A stretch of DNA of 64,000 nucleotides, taken from NCBI GenBank assembly GCA_016779985.1, contig JADHMP010000012.1, positions 9,703 to 73,702 on the forward strand, written 5' to 3'. The DNA is from JADHMP01 sp016779985. Lineage in GTDB: Bacteria; Bacteroidota; Bacteroidia; Flavobacteriales; Flavobacteriaceae. A program made the position numbers and the translations under genes. This document shows, piece after piece, positions 51,835-60,581 of this stretch (its first letter is position 1; the number at the start of each line of letters is the position of its first letter). Below the pieces are notes generated by a model, which saw only the letters and a list, made by a program, of their open reading frames with translations, did not search any database and was not told the origin of the DNA.

Positions 51835-52995
51835 ATGAGCTGTAGTCAGTGCACATCGTCAAACGGAACGCCTAGAGGCTGCAAGAGTAATGGAACTTGC
51901 GGCACAGATTCATGCAATAAACTTACTGTTTTTGATTGGTTAGCCAATATGCAACTGCCTTCGGGGCATACTCCTCAGCCTTATGTGGAAGTACGATTTA
52001 AAAACAGCCGAAAGCAGTTTTGCCGGTATGAAGAGGGTTTAAGTCCCAGTGTGGGTAACATGGTAATAACTGAAGAAAACCATGGTTATGATGTGGGCAT
52101 GGTAACCTTAGCCGGGCCTTTAGTTGCCTTGCAGATGAAAAGAAAAAAAAAATTAGCAAACCCTGATTCAATTGGAACTATTCTGAGACTGGCAAACGAT
52201 CAAGAATTAGAAATATGGGAAACAGCCAGAAAAAGAGAAGCAGCTGTACAAAAACAAGCACGCGAAATAGCACTTCGATTGGGATTGGAAATGAAGCTCT
52301 CTGATGTTGAATTTCAGGGAGATGGTAAAAAAGCAACTTTTTATTATACCGCAGAAAAAAGAGTAGACTTTAGGCAACTTATAAAAGATTTTGCACAAGC
52401 TTTTTCTATTCGTATAGAAATGCGACAAGTAGGATTACGTGAAGAGGCCTCAAGATTGGGTGGAATAGGTTCCTGTGGAAGAGAACTCTGTTGTTCAACA
52501 TGGTTGACAGATTTTAGATCAGTTTCAACCGGGGCAGCACGTTATCAGCAACTTTCACTCAATCCAACTAAACTTGCGGGACAATGTGGCAAATTAAAAT
52601 GCTGCCTCAATTACGAATTAGATGTATATCGGAAGTCACTTAAAAAATTTCCTAGAACCGAAACTAAATTACACACACAAAAAGGAGTTGCTGTGTTTCA
52701 AAAAATGGACATCTTTAAAGAACTACTGTGGTATAGCTATAAAGACGACTGGATGACTTGGCATAAATTAGCGTTAGAGGATGTTCTTGAAATTATAGAA
52801 AAAAACAAAGCAAAAATTACTGTAACTAGCCTAGAAGATTTTCAGAGAGAAAGTTACGAAGAAACTGACAAAGCCCTTTTTGAAAATACAGTAGGACAAG
52901 ATAGTTTGACCCGTTTTGACTCTTCAAAAAAACAGAATAAAAGGAGCTCAAAAAGACGCTATAACAATAGGAGAAAAAGAAAAAATAATGTTTAA
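51835..52995 (+). CDS. ricT: RicT/PSP1-domain iron-sulfur protein
   Basis: 386 residues. A Cys-rich N-terminus (residues 2-29, seven Cys) precedes the PSP1 domain with YVEVRFKNSRKQFCRYEE, EVEFQGDGKKATFYYTAEKRVDFRQL and the cluster motif CGRELCCSTWL followed by GQCGKLKCCLNYE. In Bacillus RicT works with RicA and RicF in RNase Y-dependent mRNA maturation; the role in flavobacteria is not settled. A basic Lys/Arg tail may bind nucleic acid. Its 3' end overlaps gldH by 8 bases. Confidence 0.9.
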   Translation: MSCSQCTSSNGTPRGCKSNGTCGTDSCNKLTVFDWLANMQLPSGHTPQPYVEVRFKNSRKQFCRYEEGLSPSVGNMVITEENHGYDVGMVTLAGPLVALQMKRKKKLANPDSIGTILRLANDQELEIWETARKREAAVQKQAREIALRLGLEMKLSDVEFQGDGKKATFYYTAEKRVDFRQLIKDFAQAFSIRIEMRQVGLREEASRLGGIGSCGRELCCSTWLTDFRSVSTGAARYQQLSLNPTKLAGQCGKLKCCLNYELDVYRKSLKKFPRTETKLHTQKGVAVFQKMDIFKELLWYSYKDDWMTWHKLALEDVLEIIEKNKAKITVTSLEDFQRESYEETDKALFENTVGQDSLTRFDSSKKQNKRSSKRRYNNRRKRKNNV

Positions 52996-53467
52996 AAAAC
53001 CATGGTTTCTTGTTTTTCTTTTTTTGAGCTGCGTTACCAGTCCTTATCCCTTAGAATATAAAACGATGGATGGCTATTGGTCAGCTTCACAAACACTTAC
53101 TTTCACTCTTGAGGAAACCCTTTTAGAAGCACCACATAATCTGTATTTACATTTGCGAAACACAGATGACTATGCTTACAGCAATATCTTTTTAATAGCA
53201 CAAATAAAAGATAGTACGCAAGTTTATGCCCTAGATACGTTAGAATATGCCATGGCCAATGTTGACGGAAGCTGGTTGGGAAAAGGTTTTGGTGAGGTTA
53301 AAGAAAGTGTGTTGTGGTGGAAAGAAAATCTTACGCTAGAGGCAAAGGGTCCCCTAACAGTTGAGGTTCAACACGCCATGAGAAATTTCAGAAAGGAAGA
53401 TGGCGTTGCCCAATTAGAAGGCATAGTAGGAGTAGGTTTGGGTATTGTTCTTCAAACTCAAGAATAA
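52988..53467 (+). CDS. gldH: Gliding motility lipoprotein GldH
   Basis: 159 residues from the ATG at 52988. Lipoprotein signal MFKKPWFLVFLFLSCVTS with lipobox Cys15. The body has the GldH signature LYLHLRNTDDYAYSNIFLIAQI, DTLEYAMANVDGSWLGKGFGEVKESVLWWKENL and VEVQHAMRNF. GldH is required for gliding in Flavobacterium johnsoniae and is kept in many non-gliding relatives. Start overlaps ricT; the penicillin-binding protein gene begins 3 bases after the stop, so the three are one operon. Confidence 0.92.
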   Translation: MFKKPWFLVFLFLSCVTSPYPLEYKTMDGYWSASQTLTFTLEETLLEAPHNLYLHLRNTDDYAYSNIFLIAQIKDSTQVYALDTLEYAMANVDGSWLGKGFGEVKESVLWWKENLTLEAKGPLTVEVQHAMRNFRKEDGVAQLEGIVGVGLGIVLQTQE

Positions 53468-53470
53468 CAA

Positions 53471-55804
53471 ATGGCCAAAAAAAGAAAAAATAAAAGAAAG
53501 CAAACAAAGAGGCCATTCAGAAGGTGGTTGCTCTTCTTTTGGGCCTTTTTTTTAAGTGTAATTTTAAGTATAATTGTGATATTTTTGGGAGCTGCCAAAG
53601 GGCTATTTGGTCCTATGCCAGATCTACAACAACTAGAAAACCCCAAAACAAACTTGGCCACACAGATTATCGCTTCGGATGGACTTGTTTTAGGGAAATT
53701 CTTCTACAATGAAAACAGAACACCTATTGCCTATGAGACCCTTCCTAAACCCTTAGTAGAGGCACTGATTGCTACAGAAGACGAACGTTTTTATGAACAC
53801 TCAGGCATCGATTTCAAGGGAACCCTTAGGGCTTTTGCTTATTTAGGTTCACGGGGGGGGGCAAGCACTATTTCACAGCAGTTAGCACGTCAACTTTTTG
53901 TGGGGGCACACGCGAGCAACACTTTTTATAGACTGGTTCAAAAGGTAAAGGAGTGGGTTCTAGCAGTGCGCTTAGAAAGCCGATACACCAAAAAAGAAAT
54001 CTTAACAATGTATCTTAACATTTATGATTTCAATTATCAAGCGGATGGTATCGAATCTGCTGCAAGAATTTATTTTAATAAAAAACCATATGAACTAAAC
54101 ATTCAAGAATGTGCAACACTGGTGGGCATGTTGAAAAACTCCTCTCTATACAATCCTATTCGTCGAGCCGAACTAACCAAAAGAAGAAGAAATATTGTTT
54201 TTCAGCAGATGTATCGCAACAATCTGTTTGATTTACAGGCGTTGGACTCTCTAAAACAACTGCCTCTTGAAATTGATTATACTCCTCAATCTCACCGAGA
54301 GGGATTGGCAACTTATTTCAGAGCCTATCTTCAAGAATTTATGAATCGATGGTTAAGAGAAAACCCAAAACCAGACGGGACTAAATATGATTTGTTTCGT
54401 GATGGGTTAAAAATTTATACCACCGTAGATTCCCGTTTTCAAGACTTAGCTGAACAAGCAATGAATGACCACATGAAAAACTTACAAATGGAGTTTTTTA
54501 GACAAAATACAGTAAAATTGAACCCTACTGCTCCATTTTTAGACTTGAGAGAAGGAGAAATTGACACGCTACTTAAAAGAGCTGCTTATCGATCAGAACG
54601 GTGGAGAAAATGGAGCAATAGAGGAGTAGATGAAGAATTGATTTTAAAAAGTTTCTATGATGAGGTTCCGATGACTGTTTTTAGCTGGAAAGGAGAAATT
54701 GACACCATTATGACTCCAATGGATTCTATCCGTTATTACAAACACTTTTTGAGGAGCTCTTTAATGTCAATGGAACCACAAACAGGGCACGTTAAAGCTT
54801 GGGTAGGGGGTTTCAATTATAAACATTTTCAATATGATCAAGTAAAACAAGGGCGTAGACAAATTGGCTCTACTTTTAAACCCTTTTTATATGCTACAGC
54901 TATAGACCAATTGAAGTTATCACCTTGTGATCAATTGCCCGATGCTCTTTTTTGTATTGAGGCAATGAAGCATGGCAACACCAATGCGTGGTGTCCCAAA
55001 AACTCAGGAGATCGATATGGTAGAATAAGAACCTTAAAAAATGCTTTAGCAAATTCGGTAAATACTGTGAGCGCACGTTTGATGGATCAAGTAGGCCCAC
55101 TACCTGTGATCTCACTGACGCGTAAAATGGGAATAACCTCTAGAATTCCTCCGGTACCATCAATAGCCTTGGGGACACCAGACATCAGTTTGTTTGAAAT
55201 GGTAGGTGCCTACAGCACTTTTGTCAACAAAGGAATTTATGTAAAACCGGTGATTATCACGCGAATTGAAGATAAAAACGGTTTGGTTCTTTTTGAGGTT
55301 GTACCTGAAACAACTGATGTTTTAAGTGAAGAGGTGGCTTATGTTGCGCTCAACTTGATGGAGGGAGTAACGCAACATGGCTCAGGAGCACGACTTAGGC
55401 ATAGTGGATTTGATGAAAATAATCCAATATACAAGCAGGTTGTAACAGGATATCCATTCAGTTTTGAAAATGCCATAGCAGGCAAAACAGGAACCACACA
55501 AAACCAGAGTGATGGATGGTTTATGGGAATGGTTCCCAACTTGGCCACAGGTGTTTGGGTGGGAGGTGAAGACCGCTCCATTCATTTTAAGGATATTGGT
55601 TATGGACAAGGGGCTACCATGGCCCTTCCCATATGGGCAAACTATATGAAAGGACTATATAATAGCCCAGAATTAGGCGTTTCTCAAGACCCTTTTTCTG
55701 AACCAGGAGTAATAACCATCCGATTAGATTGTGAATCGATTGAAAAGCAACAACTCCTAAATACAGATACGCAAGAAGAAGATTTAGATTCTTTTGGGTT
55801 TTAA
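53471..55804 (+). CDS. Bifunctional penicillin-binding protein 1A
   Basis: 777 residues. Basic cytoplasmic tail, one transmembrane helix (about 19-42), GT51 transglycosylase domain with catalytic Glu103 in EDERFYEHSGID, and a transpeptidase domain. In the latter, the SxxK motif is STFK (467-470), the SxN motif is in ANSVNTVSARL, and the KTGT motif is in AGKTGTTQNQSDGWF. It polymerises and cross-links peptidoglycan. The ricT-gldH-PBP1A order links gliding lipoprotein and wall synthesis in one transcript. The stop overlaps convergent queD (TTAA). Confidence 0.95.
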   Translation: MAKKRKNKRKQTKRPFRRWLLFFWAFFLSVILSIIVIFLGAAKGLFGPMPDLQQLENPKTNLATQIIASDGLVLGKFFYNENRTPIAYETLPKPLVEALIATEDERFYEHSGIDFKGTLRAFAYLGSRGGASTISQQLARQLFVGAHASNTFYRLVQKVKEWVLAVRLESRYTKKEILTMYLNIYDFNYQADGIESAARIYFNKKPYELNIQECATLVGMLKNSSLYNPIRRAELTKRRRNIVFQQMYRNNLFDLQALDSLKQLPLEIDYTPQSHREGLATYFRAYLQEFMNRWLRENPKPDGTKYDLFRDGLKIYTTVDSRFQDLAEQAMNDHMKNLQMEFFRQNTVKLNPTAPFLDLREGEIDTLLKRAAYRSERWRKWSNRGVDEELILKSFYDEVPMTVFSWKGEIDTIMTPMDSIRYYKHFLRSSLMSMEPQTGHVKAWVGGFNYKHFQYDQVKQGRRQIGSTFKPFLYATAIDQLKLSPCDQLPDALFCIEAMKHGNTNAWCPKNSGDRYGRIRTLKNALANSVNTVSARLMDQVGPLPVISLTRKMGITSRIPPVPSIALGTPDISLFEMVGAYSTFVNKGIYVKPVIITRIEDKNGLVLFEVVPETTDVLSEEVAYVALNLMEGVTQHGSGARLRHSGFDENNPIYKQVVTGYPFSFENAIAGKTGTTQNQSDGWFMGMVPNLATGVWVGGEDRSIHFKDIGYGQGATMALPIWANYMKGLYNSPELGVSQDPFSEPGVITIRLDCESIEKQQLLNTDTQEEDLDSFGF

Positions 55805-56268
55805 TTCAAATAGCCCGTTTGATCTGAAGCATACCATTCGGCAAAAGCAGTAGCAGTTTCTCTTAATTTAAGATGGTGAAGCGCCAAGTTATTGGGGAGC
55901 TGTTTTATTAATATATTGGCAAAGTCAATAATCATCATCTCACAGGTAGGCTGATAGGCAACTCTATAAATCTTATGCCCTTGAGCCTCCATTGTATCAG
56001 CCAATTCTTTATGTGGAGAGTTGCAATTTAGAACGGTAGCATGATCCAAAGGGTTTACAATTTCCCTTTTAACAACCTTCTTGAGATCACTAAAATCGAT
56101 GAGCATGCCAAATTTTACATTAGCTCTATCATCAATGGGTGTGCCTAAAACGGTTACATCCAATTCGTAACTATGGCCATGTACATTTTTGCAAAGACCA
56201 TCATAGCCATACAATGCATGACCTGTTTCAAATTTGAACTGTTTTGTTATGCGTATTTTATCGCTCAT
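55801..56268 (-). CDS. queD: 6-carboxytetrahydropterin synthase (QueD/PTPS family)
   Basis: 155 residues with zinc ligands His18 (FETGHALYG), His30 and His32 (NVHGHSYELDV), the catalytic Cys27 and PLDHATVLNCNSP. The family makes 6-carboxytetrahydropterin in queuosine/preQ1 synthesis or pyruvoyl-tetrahydropterin. Slightly long for QueD, as in Bacteroidota. Overlaps the upstream hydratase-like gene by 4 bases. Confidence 0.9.
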   Translation of the reverse strand: MSDKIRITKQFKFETGHALYGYDGLCKNVHGHSYELDVTVLGTPIDDRANVKFGMLIDFSDLKKVVKREIVNPLDHATVLNCNSPHKELADTMEAQGHKIYRVAYQPTCEMMIIDFANILIKQLPNNLALHHLKLRETATAFAEWYASDQTGYLN

Positions 56269-57023
56269 TTTTTAAAGTATGACTTTAATTTAGATTGAGT
56301 GGTTTCTTGCCGGGCTAGTTTTCCAGTTATAGCAGCATTTTCAAAGAGTTCTATTTGCCAATTTGCGGTGTTTTTCCAATGCCAAGCACGAAGTGTTTTT
56401 ACCGCTTCAATTGGATAGGCCGCAAACTCATTCGCTCTTTCTTGCACTTTTTCATCTAAAGCATCAAAATCTTGAGCTATTTCAGCATACAAGCCTTTTT
56501 GCATAGACCAATTGGCATTGCGCCATTGTGTGGCAGCGAGTGATAGTTCTTCAAAAGCGGTAGCTCCAATTTTTCGGGTCACAGCAGGGGCAATGACAAA
56601 GGGCCCAATACCTATGGAGAGCTCAGACAGTTTAACAGCAGCATTTTGATGGGCAATCACATAGTCGCACCCTGCAACAATACCTAAGCCACCTCCCACC
56701 ACTTTACCTTGTATGCGACCAATAATTAATTTTTTCATTTGTTGCATACGAATTAAAATATGAGCAAAACCTGAAAAAAAGTGGGTCGCTTCTTCATCAG
56801 ATGATAAGGTTGATAGTTCCTTTAGTGAGGCCCCTGCACAAAATGTTTTTTGACCCTGACTTTGGATAACAATAACCCGAACAGAGTCGTCTCGATTCAA
56901 CTGTTCTAAAGTATCAGCAATTTCTGTCATCATAGCACGTGATAAAGCATTGCTGAGAGCAGTATTATTTATCTGAAGGGTGCCAATTTGATTATTGATA
57001 GATAAAGACACTGCATTTTCCAT
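56265..57023 (-). CDS. Enoyl-CoA hydratase/isomerase family protein
   Basis: 252 residues from the ATG at 57023. Crotonase fold: oxyanion-hole segments FCAGASLKEL and KVVGGGLGIVAGCDYVIA, then AAVKLSELSIGIGPFVIAPAVTRKIG. In this subgroup the usual catalytic Glu of hydratases is not obvious in the second motif, so the reaction is uncertain (hydratase, isomerase or methylglutaconyl-CoA type). Coupled to queD by a 4-base overlap, a pairing without obvious metabolic link. Confidence 0.85.
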   Translation of the reverse strand: MENAVSLSINNQIGTLQINNTALSNALSRAMMTEIADTLEQLNRDDSVRVIVIQSQGQKTFCAGASLKELSTLSSDEEATHFFSGFAHILIRMQQMKKLIIGRIQGKVVGGGLGIVAGCDYVIAHQNAAVKLSELSIGIGPFVIAPAVTRKIGATAFEELSLAATQWRNANWSMQKGLYAEIAQDFDALDEKVQERANEFAAYPIEAVKTLRAWHWKNTANWQIELFENAAITGKLARQETTQSKLKSYFKK

Positions 57024-57094
57024 AGGCATAAAAATAAACAAACTCAGGGGTCTTTAGAAACTTTTCTTATTCTTGTGACAAGAAATTAAATTAA

Positions 57095-57129
57095 TTTGCC
57101 CCTAGGAAGAATAGGACTTACTATTTTTG
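57095..57129 (+). promoter_or_regulatory. usp promoter: TTTG -33 and TATTTTTG -7
   Basis: TTTG (57095-57098) and TATTTTTG (57122-57129) separated by 23 bases; the -7 element ends 13 bases before the ATG. Confidence 0.5.
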
Positions 57130-57142
57130 TAAAAATTTAGTC

Positions 57143-57937
57143 ATGCAAAACATACTTGTCCCCATTGGCATCTCACCTCACGCCCAAAAAACTTTTGAGT
57201 ATGCCATGGCGTTATCTGAGCGTCTTGAGTTAAATATATTTGTTGTAGATGCCTACCCAATGCAAATAAAACCGAATCAAATTTCTAATATAAAAGCTCG
57301 TTTAGAGGAGGAAAATCAATCTCGTATACAACAAATGATAAAAAAGTTGAAATCTTCAAAGAAGGAGGTAAAAGTTGTAAAGAGTAATGCAGATTTGTTA
57401 GGAACAATAAAAAAATTGGATCAAAGAATAGGGTTAGATTTAATTGTGGTTCCTCCCTACAGTAATGATATAGATGAGACTATATTTTTAGGATCTACCG
57501 CGGGGAGTATTATAAAAAAAACAGATATACCCGTTTGGGTGGCCCCTATTGGTAAAGCATTTGAGCCTCCTAAAAACATGTTGTTAGCCTTTAAGTCAGG
57601 AGAAATTAAAAGTACTCAAATATTGGCACCACTATTAAAAATTCAAGATACGTTCAAGACGTTATTAAATTTATTATTGGTCAAAGTACCTGGTTTTTCA
57701 AAGCAGAATCATGCGCTAGATGACACTATTTTATCTCGCTCAGAGAAATTGAGGTATTCAGAAAATGCAACAGTGTATCAAGGTGTTTTAGAGTATTTTC
57801 AATCTGTTAATCCAGATCTACTCGTTGTTTTTAAAAGAGAACGTGGATTTTTTGAAAAACTCTGGGAATCTAATGTTGTTTACAAAAAAGACTTTTATTG
57901 TACTATCCCCCTTTTGGTGCTAAAAAATAAAACCTAA
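57143..57937 (+). CDS. Universal stress protein (tandem UspA-like)
   Basis: 264 residues. The first UspA domain spans about 1-135 with the N-terminal ILVPIGISPHAQKTFEYAMALSERL and the end IFLGSTAGSIIKKTDIPVWVAP, where the nucleotide loop lies. A second, diverged domain follows (NMLLAFKSGEIKSTQILAPLL to IPLLVLKNK). Stress-responsive, often ATP-binding cytoplasmic proteins. Its stop codon lies inside a hairpin that could terminate the transcript. Confidence 0.88.
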   Translation: MQNILVPIGISPHAQKTFEYAMALSERLELNIFVVDAYPMQIKPNQISNIKARLEEENQSRIQQMIKKLKSSKKEVKVVKSNADLLGTIKKLDQRIGLDLIVVPPYSNDIDETIFLGSTAGSIIKKTDIPVWVAPIGKAFEPPKNMLLAFKSGEIKSTQILAPLLKIQDTFKTLLNLLLVKVPGFSKQNHALDDTILSRSEKLRYSENATVYQGVLEYFQSVNPDLLVVFKRERGFFEKLWESNVVYKKDFYCTIPLLVLKNKT

Positions 57938-57949
57938 AATCAGGTTTTT
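57929..57949 (+). terminator. Terminator-like hairpin over the usp stop and before the lpxR-like start
   Basis: AAAACCT (57929-57935) pairs with AGGTTTT (57942-57948) around a 6-base loop, followed by T residues. It contains the usp stop codon and ends just before the ATG at 57951, so it may end the usp transcript or mask the next start. Confidence 0.5.
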
Positions 57950-57950
57950 G

Positions 57951-58850
57951 ATGTGTCGTTTATTACTATTTGTATTTACTACACTATTTACAGCAAACTG
58001 TTTGGGCCAGTCTTACCTTGCAGTAGATGTGGATAATGACCTCTATTTTGGGACAGATCGTTATTATAGCAGTGGTATTTTTTTAGAATATGGAAAGCGA
58101 TTAGACACGACATCAATAGACAGCCTAGGACCTATAAGGACAGAGCACTGGACCTTAGGTCAAGAGATTACAACACCCCATTTGCGTTTGACAGAAAGAA
58201 TTGAAAAAATTGATTATCCCTATAACGGATGGTTGTATTTGGGGTATGCACAGGAGCATTTTAAAAATCCTAAAAAGGGACAAGGTTTTGGGCTTCAATT
58301 AGGAGTTACTGGGGCAAATGTAAGTCTGGCTAAACCCGTTCAGAACACCTATCACAAAATTATTTTAGGATTGCCTCCGCTAAGTTGGCTAGCTACACAA
58401 GCGCAAACAGTTCATGCTAATTTGTTTATGACTTATTATAGAGGTTTCTCCAGCGGTAGAAATCTCGATTGGGTCTTCTATGGTAAAGCTCAAGTAGGAA
58501 CATTTCAAACTACTGCACGCGCACGGTTTGGGTTGCAATGGAGTACTTTTGAAGGGCTTCCTTTTTTTGGAAATCGACTGGAAATTTTATCGGAAGGTCT
58601 AGCCTTGTATTTCGGTATGCAGGGTGAATATAGAGGACACGATTATGCCGTTGAGGGGAGCTTGTTTAAAAATAATGCCGCTTTAGATGTAGAAGCAGTC
58701 CCCCTAAAACAAGAGTGGGAGTTTGGTTTGATCTATCATTTCAAACAGTGGCGTTTTCTGACTCTTTTTAACAATGCCTCTAAGGATGTAAAAACACAAC
58801 GTTTTTCTAGACACAATTATTTAAATATTACAATAACTAGACTATTTTAG
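57951..58850 (+). CDS. LpxR-family lipid A deacylase
   Basis: 299 residues with a signal peptide (cleavage near CLGQ-SYL). The N-terminal motif VDNDLYFGTDRYYSSGI (28-43) carries the Asn, Asp and Ser/Thr residues of LpxR (DUF2219), an outer-membrane beta-barrel enzyme that removes the 3'-acyloxyacyl group of lipid A in a Ca2+-dependent manner. Alternating hydrophobic strands and a terminal Phe (ITRLF) fit an outer-membrane barrel. It follows usp after a hairpin. Confidence 0.85.
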   Translation: MCRLLLFVFTTLFTANCLGQSYLAVDVDNDLYFGTDRYYSSGIFLEYGKRLDTTSIDSLGPIRTEHWTLGQEITTPHLRLTERIEKIDYPYNGWLYLGYAQEHFKNPKKGQGFGLQLGVTGANVSLAKPVQNTYHKIILGLPPLSWLATQAQTVHANLFMTYYRGFSSGRNLDWVFYGKAQVGTFQTTARARFGLQWSTFEGLPFFGNRLEILSEGLALYFGMQGEYRGHDYAVEGSLFKNNAALDVEAVPLKQEWEFGLIYHFKQWRFLTLFNNASKDVKTQRFSRHNYLNITITRLF

Positions 58851-58864
58851 TAGAAATTGTAATT

Positions 58865-59299
58865 ATGAAACCTCTAGCCCTATTCCTTATCCTCTTTTTT
58901 TTAAACCTATCATGTGTCACTATCAAAGTTTACGAAACCCCAGAAACAGGGTACCAGGCAGAAGAACAACACGAGATAATACGATCAGGAGAATTTATTG
59001 ATTTTGGAAACCATAAAGCGGAGGTGTTTTATTTTGGAAAAGAAAAGAGTCCCCAGGGGGTGTGGCCTCTAAAGTATAAAAAGAAGGGTGATACATTAGC
59101 CCCTATCACCTCAGACATGAATAAAGAAATGCTGCTTATTTTGGACGGCCAAGTAATGCCTAAAGGTTTTTCTTTAGAGGTTCTAAAACCATCACAAATA
59201 GAGCGTATCACGGTGCTTAAAGACAGTATTGCCAGTGCAAAATATGGGCACCCAGCTCAACAGGGTGTCATTGAAATCTTGCTAAAGAAAAAGGAATAA
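58865..59299 (+). CDS. Small lipoprotein with a TonB-plug-like C-terminus
   Basis: 144 residues with a lipoprotein signal (LFLILFFLNLSCVTI, lipobox Cys17). The last ~55 residues resemble the plug domain of TonB-dependent receptors: EMLLILDGQVMPKGFSLEVLKPSQIERITVLKDS followed by ASAKYGHPAQQGVIEILLKK. This fits the pattern DG...L..I....I..I.VLKD..A...YG..G..GVI.I. No beta-barrel follows, so it is not a receptor. Similar plug fragments occur in Bacteroidota sensor or M56-type proteins. Function unknown. Confidence 0.7.
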   Translation: MKPLALFLILFFLNLSCVTIKVYETPETGYQAEEQHEIIRSGEFIDFGNHKAEVFYFGKEKSPQGVWPLKYKKKGDTLAPITSDMNKEMLLILDGQVMPKGFSLEVLKPSQIERITVLKDSIASAKYGHPAQQGVIEILLKKKE

Positions 59300-59305
59300 A
59301 TTTTT

Positions 59306-59968
59306 TCAGTAAGTTGGTTTCGATTGGAATAGTGGATAATTAAGACCCAAGACCCATCCAGTATAACTATTGGTCTGGATAGCAAAAAGGGGTTCATTTT
59401 TTTTAGTGAACCGAAATTGAACTTCTAGGCTAAATTTTTTCCAAATAGTATAATCTACACTTGCACAAAAACCAAAACTATTTTTTAAGATTCCAGAAGG
59501 AATATTTTCAATTAGAACCGGTTTTTTTGGTGGTGTTCTGGAGGCTCCTTTTTGATATAAATTATATTGTAAACTCAGCCCAAGATGTACTCTTTTATAG
59601 GGAAAAAGTCTTATTCCCAAAGGAACGCTGAAATAGGTTAATCGATCTAAATGGATTGTGTTTTGTGTTTCATAAGTGTAGTTTTTTGGAATATAATCAA
59701 AGCCAGAAATAAGGGCAAGAGACTTAGCCGGTCTATACATTACTCTGATTTGAGCCAAATAGTTTAACCTGGGTGACAATACTTTATTTTCTGGTATCCA
59801 ATACGTTGTACTGCCGATTAGATCAACTTCCCAAGGGGAGTAGGCACTCCCTAGATCTGGTCCTTGTCGATATTGTTCAATCAGCAAATATCCATCTTGT
59901 GCAAAAAGAGCTGCACTTCCAATGGGAAAAAACAATAGTAGTAGAAATAGGGGAATTTTTTTTTTCAC
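59306..59968 (-). CDS. Small outer-membrane beta-barrel protein
   Basis: 220 residues with a signal peptide (hydrophobic residues 6-20, cleavage near FAQ-DG). Alternating amphipathic strands rich in aromatic residues (for example YFSVPLGIRLFPYKRVHLGLSLQYNLY and FSLEVQFRF) suggest an 8-stranded OmpA/W-like barrel. It is not assigned to a functional family. Convergent with the plug-like lipoprotein, 6 bases apart. Confidence 0.65.
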   Translation of the reverse strand: MKKKIPLFLLLLFFPIGSAALFAQDGYLLIEQYRQGPDLGSAYSPWEVDLIGSTTYWIPENKVLSPRLNYLAQIRVMYRPAKSLALISGFDYIPKNYTYETQNTIHLDRLTYFSVPLGIRLFPYKRVHLGLSLQYNLYQKGASRTPPKKPVLIENIPSGILKNSFGFCASVDYTIWKKFSLEVQFRFTKKNEPLFAIQTNSYTGWVLGLNYPLFQSKPTY

Positions 59969-60035
59969 TGTTTTTTTAATTCAATCAGAGATCATTAATG
60001 TAACCAAAAATTATAAGATGGCCCTCAAGATTAGT

Positions 60036-60043
60036 TATCTTTA
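60036..60043 (+). promoter_or_regulatory. -7-like element (TATCTTTA) upstream of the NTF2-like gene
   Basis: Seven of eight matches to TAnnTTTG, 16 bases before the ATG at 60060. Confidence 0.35.
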
Positions 60044-60059
60044 AGAAAACAAGAAAATC

Positions 60060-60578
60060 ATGAATAAATTTTTTATAATTTTTGTTTTGGGCTGCCATAT
60101 AGGTCTTTCCTATGCTCAAATACCAGTATCAAAAAACCCACCAGAAGACTATGATTCTTTCCCTTTTGGACATATCACAACAGGGCAAGAAAAGCAAGAA
60201 ATGTTAAATGTAATTGACCAATTCATGATTGCGGTCAACACTAAATCTAAGAAGCTTTTTGATCAAATTTTATACAAGGGAATTCAGAGAATTGTTACAC
60301 AAGTAGATGCAATAAAGACAAGTACTACAATATATGACAACGATAAGCGTCTTCAAAACTTGGCGAGTAAACCTGAACAATATAAGGAGCGCTATTGGGA
60401 TGCCTTGATTGTTTCTGATGGGAACATTGCTTCTGTTTGGGCGCCCTATGATTTTTATCTCAACGATAAATTTTCACATTGTGGAGTTGACTTATTTTAC
60501 CTCGTGAAGGAAGAAGGCACATGGAAAATAGCGCATTTTGGGTATACCATTGTGAAAGATTGTAAAAAGGAAAATTAA
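60060..60578 (+). CDS. Secreted NTF2/SnoaL-like protein
   Basis: 172 residues with a signal peptide (MNKFFIIFVLGCHIGLSYA-Q). The pattern EMLNVIDQFMIAVNTKSKKLFDQIL followed by IASVWAPYDFYLNDKFSHCGVDLFYLVKEEGTWKIAHFGYTIV is typical of the NTF2/DUF4440 cone-shaped fold, which binds small molecules or acts as an isomerase. No catalytic residues can be assigned. Stand-alone gene followed by an inverted repeat. Confidence 0.7.
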   Translation: MNKFFIIFVLGCHIGLSYAQIPVSKNPPEDYDSFPFGHITTGQEKQEMLNVIDQFMIAVNTKSKKLFDQILYKGIQRIVTQVDAIKTSTTIYDNDKRLQNLASKPEQYKERYWDALIVSDGNIASVWAPYDFYLNDKFSHCGVDLFYLVKEEGTWKIAHFGYTIVKDCKKEN

Positions 60579-60581
60579 AAA

